From: Antrodiella citrinella
Taxonomy: Eukaryota > Basidiomycota > Agaricomycetes > Polyporales > Steccherinaceae
Assembly (NCBI GenBank): GCA_004802725.1
Contig: SGPM01000367.1
Span: 2,333 to 25,834, forward strand
Direction: 5' to 3'
DNA length: 23,502 nt
The notes under the pieces were generated by a model that ran no database searches, was not told the origin of the DNA, and was given only the letters and a program-made list of their open reading frames with translations. Position numbers and translations under genes: made by a program. Positions 8,150 to 18,827 of this stretch are shown piece after piece (the first letter of the stretch is position 1; the number at the start of each line of letters is the position of its first letter).

Positions 8150-10026
8150 ATGAGCAGGATATACGACCAATATCAGTCGTACTCGTGGCATCAGGTGAGT
8201 CTTGATCTTCTCAAAAAAAATGCCAGTGCTAACGCACCGTTTGCAGTCGCACGACCAGGTCAGTGCATCTGGCGTATCCTTGTTAACGTTGTGAATTGGA
8301 ATGATAAACCACAATCCAGGCCACAGTGCTCCTGCTGTTACCATATGACACGCTGGAGGATGATGTTCATGTGCGCAACCCAGTCTTCATATATTTCACT
8401 TCCAACTTATTGTCCCGGAAATTAGGTCACCATAGAGCGAAATCATATCGTGGCGGGAGTACGCGGCCAGGCACCTATCTTGAAAGTGAGTATGAGCCAT
8501 TACTCTCTTGTCCTAATTTCTGAGCTTCTCATAGGGCCGTGTATACGGAAGTGTCGATGTAGCCAATAGCATGTGGCAACTTGAGCCTCGGACCAGCCGT
8601 CTATCTGCACGCGAGCGTACTACGTCCTCAATATCGACCACTTCCACTCAATCTTCGTATGCTGTCGTCACAGAGCCAGAAATATCCAGCAGTTTCGCCG
8701 CTTCATTGGAAGGTGGATTTGTCTCTGATACGGATGACGTCGACGTATCCTCGCCAGCACTTTCATCTCCAATATCCTCTATGGACGAGCATTCAGGATC
8801 ATCTCCTAGACGACAGCAGAGGTTCACGATCTCGCACCCTGTGTCTCCACACGTCGCAGGACCCATGAGCATCTCATCCTCATTCTCTTCGCTGGAATCG
8901 CTGCACACTGGTACCGGGCGCTTGTTGACTCTCCACTTCGAGAAGGCTGAGTCAATTATATGGCCTTCTTTGGTTGTAGGACCTGTCCCAAACACGCTGT
9001 CTCCGTGTAACACCGCAGCATACCCATGGACCACAGGTATACACCCGACTGTCGAAAGCAAATACAATATGGACCCTACGAGTATGGTGCTCATCGCCCT
9101 AGACCTTTCAGATATTCGACAATCCAGAGAGGAAGCATTCGAATATTTCATGTAAGCATCTTCTCACTTCTACATACATCAGCTGAAACTGGGATGAGGA
9201 CAGACGCGCTTGGCACCAAGCTCACGTCCCTTCAGCCACCATTCGCCTCTCAACACACTATCTTCCTGTGAATACCGTCATCCCGGAAACAAATTCTGCC
9301 TCATCGTCTACCACTTTTCTCGGTGCTTCTGTCGATATGTGCTCGACGCCAACTCTTACTGCTTACCCGGATCGGCCAGTGGCACCTGAGCCGGGCACTG
9401 TGGCGTATTACCTACATTACCTAGGTGGCAGCGGTAATCTGGCCCAACTTTATCTAGAAGCAGGACTTCTATACTTAGAAGGCACTGCGAGCAACTTGCT
9501 GTCCTCTTCGTATTCCGGTCTGTCCGCTCTGCGGATGTCAGGAGTAGGCTTCCCACAGCAGCACGCTGACCCGTCAAGCTCATTAGGCGGAACCGAAGCA
9601 TGGAGAAGAGATCGTGACACCGCTCGACGGTACTTCGAGCGCGCGCGAAAATTGGATTCACTCCTCGATATCCCGCTACTTCCTCCATCGCCAGAGTCGG
9701 AGCCTATATCTGACCCTGAATCGGTTAGTCGGCGAAGGCGTAGAGCGAAGTCGGGTGAGGTTAGTGGGGAGGATCGGCAGCTCCGAGTGCCTATCATCGA
9801 TGTGTCGCCGCCGAATGAGGGCGTCAACGAGGCCCGTAGGAGGCGGAGGAAGGATGAGATCCTCAGTCTCAACGCTAGCTCGACTTCATTGGCGGACAGG
9901 GTGAAACCAGACGACGACGACAATACCTGGTACCTGTATCTCCCGGGTATAGTTGGAGCGGGGACTGCGCTGCTGGTGGTCGGGTTTCTTTCATTTTCTT
10001 CTTGGAGAAAGGGGCAAGGTTCTTAA
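8150..10026 (+). CDS. Tail-anchored protein with N-terminal CS (p23/HSP20-like) domain
   Basis: Six exons (8150-8194, 8247-8258, 8320-8370, 8426-8485, 8535-9151, 9204-10026) join in phase to 535 residues. Residues about 10-75 look like a CS domain, the p23/Sgt1-type beta sandwich: Y-S-W-H-Q at the start, D-D-V-H-V-T-I-E-R-N and G-R-V-Y-G-S-V-D in the middle, and M-W-Q-L-E-P at the end. A Ser/Thr-rich linker follows, then a compact region with S-I-I-W-P-S-L-V-V-G-P-V-P, A-L-D-L-S-D-I-R, E-A-F-E-Y-F-I-R-A-W-H-Q-A-H and a helical L-Y-L-E-A-G-L-L-Y-L-E-G-T-A. Next comes Y-F-E-R-A-R, a TPR-like helix. After an Arg-rich acidic linker there is one membrane span (about 505-526) and a short basic tail. 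This implies a tail-anchored protein facing the cytosol. CS domains usually recruit HSP90 or other clients, but no partner is shown here. The coherent splicing through a 12-nt exon supports a functional gene. Confidence 0.85.
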
Positions 10027-10202
10027 CTTGCATTGCGCATGTCACAGATCTCATGGATATCGTATTCTTTTCAACCGTGATATTGCTCATTGACCAGTTG
10101 CGTCGGGAGAGACATTTAGAGTTCTTGAGGGACATTATGTATTGTACTGGAATACCCCGTTCAAACAAATTCTACATCCACGATATGATATTTGTACACT
10201 GC

Positions 10203-11788
10203 TATGCGGGTACAGCGACGAACTGAGGAATCGGAACCGATACACGCGCTCCTACTTCCGCCAGGAGCCTTCAGCAACGCATCTATCTCATCCAACGTCC
10301 GCTCCAGCTTGCGTCTTGCGTAAGCTGTCACAACCTCATCAGCACGTACGCTACACAAAATGCAAGCAACAAGCACCAACACATCCACATAGCTCGTATC
10401 CGATGCTGCGATACCCCAATTGGGCGGGAGCGGCGCAGGAGCGACATCGGCTTCTCCACCGGGGATGTGCGCCCATTTCCTATCGGACGGGCAGTTATAC
10501 TGCTGCACGGTGCGCTACGTGCGATGTTAGCTGACTGGCATCGCCTAAGCCGTACCAAACAGGACTCGCCTTGGAACTTGACATCCTGTTCTTGACATCT
10601 TCGTTGTGCTGCTCACGCCACATCTACATCCCCAGTGTGAGTAACCGGGTGGGACGTACATTCGTATGACGCACCTTGTCCTCTCTGCGACCTTGGCCCG
10701 ATCGTGACATATGTACTGAATATGCTTAGAATGCTTGGCGAGCTCGATATCCAAACCTGCAAAACCTCCACCGACGTCCACAACGATGCTCCCTTTCGGC
10801 AAGCTCTTGAAGTCAAACCCATCTTCAGATCGGCTCCCGTTAATACAATTCAAGTTTACAATCAATAACACCATAACGCACCAAGGATTGAAGCCTGCCA
10901 CTGTCAGGACCTCATGGCGTTCCCGCATTCGAAATTTATTCTGTGGTAGATTATACCAGTCGAAAGTGGGCATCTTCTTTCCAAACGCGCGTTGCATCAG
11001 ACTGTCTTCTGACTCCTGCCAGTGGCTCGTAGCAGGATCAAAAAACGTCTCTACAGAAAATGCTGCCCCTCTCATAAAACTGTTCAAGCCGTGGCGAAAA
11101 CAAATCTCAGCATGTAGAGGTCATGGAAACGTGAGTTGCACTTACTTCGCAGCGGTGATCGCTGCAAATCCGGGTGTTCCGTCATACTTGGCTTCTGGGC
11201 TGTGAGAGTCAAAATAATTGGTAGAGTATTGAGAACAAGGAGCATATGCATATATTCGGCTAGGATTTCATTCACTGGTTTTCCTGTGTCTAGGAAACAC
11301 GGTTGTTAGTGAAACAATCCGGAGACACTGCATTGAACACATGGGGCGATGTCAAAAATCGGAGGCAATGTGCCATTGATGATGTCAAGTGTGGTCCTCC
11401 AATATGTGATAATAACATGACATACCTATCTTCCGCGGGTCGAGAGTGCTGTGCTTTGAGATGTTGGAACGTGAGCTCCCTGTAGACTACATTGAGAAAT
11501 CCGGATATGTCAGTACATCGTTGAAAATCGCTCACATTCTGTCCCGCTTCTGGCAGGATCTTGGCTACGTGACCAACTTCTGCGAGACATACGACAACAG
11601 CGTGCTGCGACTGAACAGGATAAGGTAGCCATGAGCTGGTAGGAGGCCGCGATGACCGGCAGCGCATCTTGAGTAAAGGCATCCTGAATAGCTAGAGTCT
11701 CCGGCGTCGCCGGGTCGTTGAGAGCTGGATAGTGTACGTTCCGCGCTGCGCATCCGGATTCGATGGCGGCGACACCGTCGGTTATGAT
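10203..11788 (-). pseudogene. Fungal SAM-dependent O-methyltransferase (COMT-like), internally deleted
   Basis: Pieces line up with the small-molecule O-methyltransferases of fungal secondary metabolism. The N-terminal dimerisation helices include V-A-A-I-E-S-G-C-A-A-R and D-A-L-P-V-I-A-A-S-Y-Q-L (11775-11625), then H-V-A-K-I-L-P-E-A-G. I-S-K-H-S-T-L-D-P-R-K-I and S-P-D-C-F-T-N-N-R-V-S follow (to about 11300), then F-F-D-P-A-T-S (near 11035) and L-P-K-G-S-I-V-V-D-V-G-G-G, the SAM-binding motif I (near 10770-10800). Soon after, near 10560-10500, the frame jumps to the C-terminal I-P-G-G-E-A-D-V-A-P and E-R-T-L-D-E. The segment that normally carries the catalytic His and D-W is missing. Other lesions are a frameshift near 11630, a lost splice acceptor near 11392, a stop near 11293 where L-D-T-G-K-P should follow, and a TAG at 10252-10254 inside W-R-K-stop-E-R-V-Y-R. 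The start exon is unclear. Clearly non-functional. Confidence 0.85.
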
Positions 11789-12661
11789 CTGCAAGAGGAT
11801 AAAGGTCAGGACTGGGTATTGGAGGCCATTTTCAGAGAGAAACAAGTGAGGTTTCTTGATCAGCACTGGCACGCACCACTCATATATAACCGACCCCCTC
11901 CCTCAAATAGTATACGCACGGTAGCTGTGAAAGCCGCGAGTCTGAATGCTGACCGTGGGTTGGCCGTGCGGCGGCGTACGCACCTGCAGCACGTAAATAT
12001 GGAAATGTCCGAGACGGCAGGATTGTTGGCTCGACGCGTTGGCACTCGCGAGCATGTCGAATCAATTCAGCATATACGCCACATACAAGTCTACAGGAGT
12101 TTGGGTGGTTTGGCGGCGCAACATGCATCCTATGGCGCACCTCTTCCGAGCTGCCAGTGGTATTGGACCGCCAGCCTGCGCGGACTTTTGAGGTTATGTT
12201 TCTCTTCGACGAATGACAATCGGAGGTCTGTCATGAACCTTTTTTTGCCTGAGATCCCTGTAAGTCGAAGTTACTAAATGGAATCGAAGAGGCTAGAATG
12301 ACACTATGCGTACTACTTAGTGGTAACTTATTCGTTTTCGCTGCAGATTCCAAAGGACTGTTGTGGAACTTTTGAACTTCGGGTTGATTTCATACATCAC
12401 AACCATCGGAGAATCGCACTATGCATATAATTCAGTATGCAGAGAAGCGCTGAAACAGTACGAAGCAAAGTACTTCACTGGTCAGTGAAAGTGAAAGGAG
12501 TCGACGTGAAAGCCTCCCGAAAACAAATACAAACTCCGCGCCATGATTTAGTGTTTTTGAAAGACGCCCATAACCGGGGCTCTTCTCGTTGTTAAACACC
12601 TTCATCAGTTATCAGCATCGTCCGAGTTGGTCAATTACTATAACTACTGCGAAAAATCCTG
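11789..12661. other. Intergenic stretch upstream of Pol eta and of the methyltransferase remnant
   Basis: About 870 bp between divergent starts. It may contain the lost first exon of the methyltransferase near 11800-11900, with TATATATGAG on the minus strand at about 11880-11889. Long open frames from 11732 (+) and 12140 (-) have no family features and cross the methyltransferase exon. I see no RNA gene or repeat. Confidence 0.4.
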
Positions 12662-15357
12662 ATGGCATCCACTGGCACGTCGCCGTCGAAGCTCAGCAAT
12701 CTGAGCTCGTGGAAAGGGAAGGCCAAAGCAACTGAAGACGACTACGACGACTTGAACCCTATCATCACTTATCGACATCTACACTCCCACAACCTCGGAG
12801 TCAAAGACCCACTTCGTGTTATTGCTCTATGTGATAGCGACGCGTTCTATGCCGCCTGTGAACAAGTTCGTTTAGGTGCGGACCCTTCCGAGCCACTAGT
12901 CGTCCAGCAGTGGGATTCCTTGATTGCGATCAACTATCCGGCAAGAAAGTATGGGATATCGAGGATGGACAAAGCGAAGGATGCAAAGAAGCGGTGTCCA
13001 CATCTGAGGTTGGTCCATGTGGCGACGTACAAGGAGGGGGAGAAGGAGCCTGGTTACTGGGAGAACCCAGATAGTCTGACGCATAAAGTGAGTTCCTAGA
13101 ATATTAGCGAATGTCCAGAGGAGTATTCATTCAATATCTATTAGGTATCACTGGACCACTACCGTCGGGAAAGCATGAAGATCATCCAGCTGTTCAAGGA
13201 TGGATTACCAGGCGGGGAGATAGGTGAGTAATCCACATTCCAGGTCTTCCTATGACTCTGAATTATGTGCATTGCCAGAGCGTGCATCTATAGACGAAGC
13301 TTTCATCGACTTTACACGGCCAGTGCGAGAGGAGATACTCAAACGATATCCGTACCTTGCTCAAGTGCCACACGATGCGCCGGAAGGAAAAGACACACCT
13401 TTACCGCAACCGCCACCAATTATATGGGAAGACAGGAGCACAGTGATACCAATAACACCGCCACCTCCTGATATTACCGCTGCAGAGGACGAGGAGACGA
13501 AGGAGACTGCAGCTAAAGTCCAGGACGAGGAAGGCATGGAAGCCGACGAGTCTTGCACCTGGCATGATATCGCTTTATCTATTGCTGCTGAATACATGGC
13601 GAAGATTCGACAGGATATATATACGACACTTGGATACACTACATCTGCGGTATGTTTCTTATTCATCTGACTGTCGTTGTCGCGTCCACTTATCTTGATG
13701 CAGGGTATAGGCAGGAATAAGTTTTTAGCTAAGGTTGCCTTGTCATCTTCATAAACGCAATGTCAATGGCGCTGATGAATACGCAGCTTACAGCATCGTA
13801 CAAAAAGCCCAACAGTCAAGTAAGTTATGCCATACTTATACGTACTATTCATCTTGCTAATCTGATTCGGTGTAGAGCATTCTTAGGAACGCCGCAATAC
13901 CCAATTATCTGAGACCTATGGCTTTCCAGAAGGTATTTCATATTCAATCCATAAAACGACCTGTCGCTTACACCTTACTAGATCAGGTTTCTTGGTGGCA
14001 AACTCGGGAAGGCTCTTGCTGAAGAATATGACGTCTCTGCCGTGGGTGATATACTGTGCGTGTTACAAGAGCTTGTTAAAGTTACAGTATTGACTACTCG
14101 ACAGTACCATAACTCTCGGTAAGTGTATTGTAGTTGCAACCACTACGTCCTGATCCGATCCTGTGGAGAGGAAATGCAGCGCAAGTTTGGAGAGGACTCA
14201 ATATGGGTGTATGAGATTCTTCGGTATGCGTTCATATTATCCTGAGAGATCACAACAATCAAACTGATCGATGTGTGTATTCACCACAGTGGTATCGACC
14301 GGTCTGAAGGTAAGCATATGCGTTCTTATCTACAGATTCAGCGAACTGTTGTTGATTTACACAAATCAGTCAAGGAAAAGCCTTCAGTCACGAAGAGCAT
14401 GCTCGCATCTAAAAATCTTCCGCAACCTATCGTGAAAACCTCGCAAGGTAAACACTGGATACGAGTTCTGGCTGCAGAGCTTGCCCTGCGATTAAGGGAA
14501 GCACGCGAAACCGTTCCTGCGTTATGGCCGAAATCAATTGTGTTGCATGTTCGACAAGGTGATCATTCAGATTTTTCTATCTTGACGACCACCATGACAA
14601 CTTTACAGGCTACGAAACATCTCGCTCAAAGCAAGCACCGTTTCCGTTCTCGAGGGATATCACAGTCGACCTCATCGCTTCGGCAGGTGACAAGCTATGG
14701 AAAGAACTCGTTGGGACCAACGACGAGAGAACAACGCCCTTCAAGATCACCAACGTCCAATTATCCTTCTTGGGTATCAACTCCATGGAGATAGGACAGC
14801 GTAACATCGAGGGCTTCTTCCCGACCGGTGTACATCCAGTCCCCGCGATTGGTACCGCTGATTCACCCAAGAAGCTGAAGCGCAAACGCACTACCGACAG
14901 TGATGAAGATGGCGCGGAGGCGGACGACGCTGATGCAATTTTGTCACCGAACCAGTTGGGTCCGGATCAGGATCAGGCGGCGAGAGACGGGCTTACCGTG
15001 ACGTCAGAACCAGATCCGGCGGGCGGCGCCCGCTCATCCAGCTCAAACCCATCCTCGTTCGTGTGCGGTCGTTGCAAGAAACGCGTAGCACTGCCAGCGG
15101 GGTTGGCAGGCGTGGAAGACGTCGATATCAAGAGAGACGCTATGACTGCCTTGCAGCAGGAGCATAATGACTGGCATTTTGCACAAGACTTATCACGGCA
15201 GCCTAGCACTGATCAACCTAGGCTTGCTATACGTCCCCAGTCAGAATCAGTCAAGTCTGGGGTGAACGAGAGATCGGCGGTGACGGGCAAGAAGAAACCA
15301 AAGGAGAAGGAATCTAAGTCAGATGAAGGAATTGCGAAGTTTTTTAGTAAGTCGTGA
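12662..15357 (+). CDS. RAD30: DNA polymerase eta (Y-family translesion polymerase)
   Basis: The enzyme copies past UV photoproducts in the nucleus. Twelve exons join in phase to 698 residues: 12662-13087, 13145-13223, 13279-13649, 13704-13733, 13787-13819, 13876-13932, 13982-14055, 14105-14118, 14169-14223, 14290-14309, 14370-14558 and 14609-15357. The catalytic metal ligands are D58 in C-D-S-D-A-F-Y and D174-E175 in R-A-S-I-D-E-A-F. The eta-type finger has Q-W-D-S-L-I-A-I-N-Y-P-A-R-K-Y-G-I-S-R. The palm/thumb have G-I-G-R-N-K-F-L-A-K and R-F-L-G-G-K-L-G. The little finger ends in V-Q-L-S-F-L-G-I. It is followed at once by a canonical PCNA-binding box Q-R-N-I-E-G-F-F (513-520). A UBZ-like finger has C602-x2-C605 and H635-x3-H639. 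The end, G-I-A-K-F-F-S-K-S, is a second, weaker PIP-like motif. An acidic/Pro-rich insertion of about 60 residues follows the SIDEAF strand. It begins with MASTGTSPSK, the first in-frame ATG. Confidence 0.95.
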
Positions 15358-16072
15358 CACTGCATAGTATCATTATGTTGTTCTGCTTGTAATCTCTCCG
15401 AAGGGACTGTTTGAGCATACCGCGAGCTTGAGCACACGGGGGCCGTCACTTTACCGTGATTCCTTGTCTGAGCCCTTGACTGTCGTGACCTGACCTGACA
15501 GTTGCAGATCAGGACGCGCGCTCCGTAGAGCGCTTCACAAAGATCGAGCGCTCCGGGCGTCCGACGGCGCCTGCCATTCTACTCAGCTTCGTCTCTGAAG
15601 ATCTCAAACACCCTTCATGGAGTTTTTGGATTCAAATTCGAGGGGATGGGAGTGTCTGTATGGAGCATCGTTGGGTATTTTTGGTGATATCAGTATCATT
15701 TCTGAATCCTGTTTCATGGGATCATGGCATATTGATGCAGGGCGCACAGCCACCCAATGCTGTGGCTTTTGAACGTCGAGAGACGCGTGCCCGTCTGTTA
15801 TCTCCTCCACGTCTTGTTACTTTCGGACTCTGTCCACCTTCCTTTCGTTTCCTTTCTTTCTTTCTCCCTCTCTTCTTCTTCTTTCTCTTTCCGTCTTTTA
15901 GGACCGGATCCTTCAGTCTGCTTCAATCCAGACTTCGACGACAAGGCGCAGGACGACCTCTTCCTGTTAGCAAGTCTGTCAGGGACAGTCCGTGAACTAT
16001 ACAACTTCGTTCTTCACTTGCTTTCAGTTCATTCACTTTCTTTTTTCGACCTTTGAATCTATCTCTTCGGAC
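15358..16072. promoter_or_regulatory. Intergenic region with pyrimidine tract upstream of the receptor gene
   Basis: About 715 bp between Pol eta and the receptor. The plus strand at about 15834-15900 is almost pure C/T (repeated tttc, cttctt and ctctt), as often seen just upstream of fungal transcription starts. It lies about 170 bp before the receptor ATG. A GAGCGC/GCGCTC-containing stretch lies at 15515-15560. I see no gene. Confidence 0.45.
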
Positions 16073-18503
16073 ATGTCTGGAACGTCGGTTACAAAGTTGC
16101 AGGGTGGAAACCATTCTGGTCTGTTTGTGAGTACATTTCTTATTGCACTTGCTATCATCACTCAAAATATCGGTCCACGCAGGCTGTTGTCATTTGCGCG
16201 GCGATCTCGTTGGTAGCGGTTACTTTCATCTGTTTTCGCATGCTATGGCGTGCGGCGACCAAGAGCAAGTCTACCAAGCTCTCCCGGTTTATGCCTGAGC
16301 ATGTGTTTTTCCGCACTCAACTCGGGGTATACGTTGCGTCGCTACTCGTCAGCAACGCAATCAGTTGTGCCGGATATGTTGCTAACGTCAACTGGCTGAG
16401 GGACGATGCGGTCGCCAGTGGTGAGTCCCCCGGCGTCCTCTTCAGCGTTTGGGAGAAGGCTAATTGCTCGCGTTTCAAGGTATTCTCTGCACAGCCCAAG
16501 GTATGCCGATATGAGTTGCACAGGGTTTTGAAATTTGGAAGCTTATTACATCGTATCTGATAGGTGCATTGACCCAAGTTGGTGATCTTGCGACAGCGTA
16601 CTTCACTGCAGCTATTGCTGTGCACACGTTCTGCACACTTACGCTTCGCAACCGTCTTCCGAAGTTCTGGGCTTGGATCGCTGTCTTCGCTGGATGGGTG
16701 TTCACAATCATCTCCGGTGCGTTATGGTCTCTTCCTTGATGATAATATTTCCCTGACCATCTCTCCTGTTCAGCTGTTGCCCCTGCGTTCTCGCATCTTG
16801 CTGCCGGACCCATTTATGGCTCAGATGGCGCAGCATGCGGATTCTCGCAGCATTACCCTGTGGTGCAGCTCTTGCTTCACCTTATCCCGGTACTGGTCGC
16901 ATCGCTTGTTGCATCTGTGTTCTACGCACTTGTCTTCCTCGGCATTCGTGGAACACTTTCAATCAAGGATGGTGTGAAGTTTACCCTGGACCCCCAGGCG
17001 CGCTGGAAGGAGCAGGATGGGCAAATGGAGTACATCAAATTTATTGCTGCCGTTGCGAACAGCATGCTCATGTGAGTCTCTACGGCACTTTACACGGTGT
17101 GATCATTTTGGCTGATTTCTACTAGCTTCCCCATTGTGTATGTTGCTCTGTTGATGCCGCATATTGTTGTGTGCCTTGTGGAGACGGCGGGGTGGATCGC
17201 ACCCGCCGGAGCCAAGGTGTTCGCTTTTGCTTGCGCAGGATTGCTCGGATTCTTCAACGTTTTGATCCTCTACAACACTCTCCGAATCATGGGCCCAGCC
17301 TTTAACACGTCTGGAGGCTCGCAGAAGGATGTTGAGAGCTTCTCGACCCCCGAGAAGTCTCCCGTAGATGTTGCCCCATCGGTGTCCGCGGTTCTCGCTC
17401 AGCGTGCGTTCCCGAGAGCCCCGACTATCAGGTCCGACTCCCGACAGACGTCAATTGCGGGTTCCACAACGCACCTCATGGATCCTCGTGCCAACCACAT
17501 GCATTCTTCGAGCAACGGCAGCACATCAACTTTGGCATCCCTCAACCGTTCTATCATCCCCGCGGATGAGCTTAAAAACATGGTGAACGTTCCGATGACT
17601 CCAAGGATCACGGTTGACGGCGGTTCTTCTCCGGAATCCGACTCCTCTCATGGGCTTTCCGCACCTCGTCGCCCTGCCATGAAGAGACCACATCTTCGCC
17701 GCCCCTCCGTCCCTGCGGCTATCCAGATCCCCGCATACCCAGAGTACCGCGTCGAGAACGGCATGCTCAGCGCTGTGAACTTGAAGACACCTGCCCAACA
17801 AAGCGCGAAGCTGTCGACGAAGAAGACTCGTGACCGTGATTCCTTTATCGCCATGTACGCGCCTCAATCTTCAGGGTCTCAGGGTGTCAACGTCCAGGTC
17901 CAGGGTCCTTCACCTTCACCGCGCTCTGGCAACTTCGCCGATCGCTACGACATGACTACCTTCACGTCTCCCCGTACAGCACCCGCCCCTCCGACCGCCC
18001 GCAGCTCATCAAACGGCTCAGCGAGCTCTCCGGAGAGCTTCAGCGTCCAACCGCACCTCGCAGACTTGGCTCTGAGCTCTTTCGCGCAGGGTCTCGTTGA
18101 GCGTGCTATGAAGTCTCCGGAGCACGCCAGGTCGCGGTCTGACATCCCTGCAGTGGGCAGCACGTCTGCGCTCGCCAAGGACGCTGTAGTCAGGAACGCG
18201 AAGAAGACCAAGAGGCGGTCCAAGTCTTTAGACGTCATCCCGAGGCGCGGTATCCCACAGGTTGTCGCCCCCGGCACCCCCTTGTCTTCGCGCGCACAGG
18301 AACTCTTCCCGCCCACTCCTCCGGAGTACGCCTTCCCCGCCACCCCTCGCACGCCCCGCACACCAGCAACAGCTCAGCGTTCCCGCTCTCCCGTGCCGTG
18401 TCTCCCTTCGAGCCCACGGGTGCCCCTCTCAGCGCTCCCCAGCTCCTCCGTCAGACGTCTCCCTAGGACACCCACAGATGCACCACCCTCTGCTTTTGTC
18501 TAA
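16073..18503 (+). CDS. Seven-transmembrane receptor, Git3/cAMP-receptor-like, with long Ser/Pro-rich tail
   Basis: Six exons (16073-16126, 16183-16420, 16480-16500, 16564-16716, 16774-17071, 17126-18503) join in phase to 713 residues. Seven hydrophobic spans fill residues about 19-305: A-V-V-I-C-A-A-I-S-L-V, G-V-Y-V-A-S-L-L-V, Y-F-T-A-A-I-A-V-H, W-A-W-I-A-V-F-A-G-W, L-I-P-V-L-V-A-S-L, F-P-I-V-Y-V-A-L-L-M-P and F-A-F-A-C-A-G-L-L-G-F. The short N-terminus has an N-H-S glycosylation site at 13-15, as expected outside the cell. The spacing, with extracellular W-L-R-D and cysteines near spans 3 and 5, fits fungal class V/Git3-like G-protein-coupled receptors. These report nutrients to the cAMP pathway. 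The ligand is unknown. About 400 residues after span 7 are low complexity and rich in Ser, Pro, Thr and Arg. They include many S-P/T-P sites such as T-P-R-T-P-R-T-P, suggesting regulation by phosphorylation. A 21-nt exon is included. Confidence 0.82.
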
Positions 18504-18827
18504 GCAGTTTGTGAACCACTTCTTTATCATTCAGGGCATACCGTTTGAAATCTCAAGGTCATATACATAGTCTTTTCGGCTCTGCTCATTCCTTAATTCT
18601 TTTTTTCGAGCTCAGCTTTGGCCTGAGTTCATTCCGTAGTGACGACGTACTTGTGGTCCTATGTAACATGACATATGGACCAGCATGATAAATTATACAT
18701 ATCATGAATCCCCGGCTTGACAGCGGTGTCCATGAAACGCACTGCATGCAAATTACACCCCGACGAAACAGAATACGATACAAGGTAACGAAGCAAGGAA
18801 GTCTAAGCAGGAGTGAGAGAAAACAAA
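18504..18827. other. Shared 3' region of convergent genes
   Basis: The 324 bp between the stops of the receptor (+) and IWS1 (-) must carry both 3' ends. It is AT-richer, with catatacatag at about 18560 and ttatacatatcatg at about 18692. No other gene is seen. Confidence 0.45.

Noticed and set aside
9356..9923. Minus-strand open frames across the CS-domain gene
   Set aside because: They are mirror frames of the last exon, which is supported by precise splicing and a C-terminal membrane span.
11732..12277. Plus-strand open frame of 181 codons
   Set aside because: It overlaps the antisense first exon of the methyltransferase remnant, has odd composition and no family motif, and ends without splice support.
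17399..18417. Minus-strand open frames across the receptor tail
   Set aside because: They arise from the GC-rich, Ser/Pro-coding sequence of the plus-strand tail and have no independent features.
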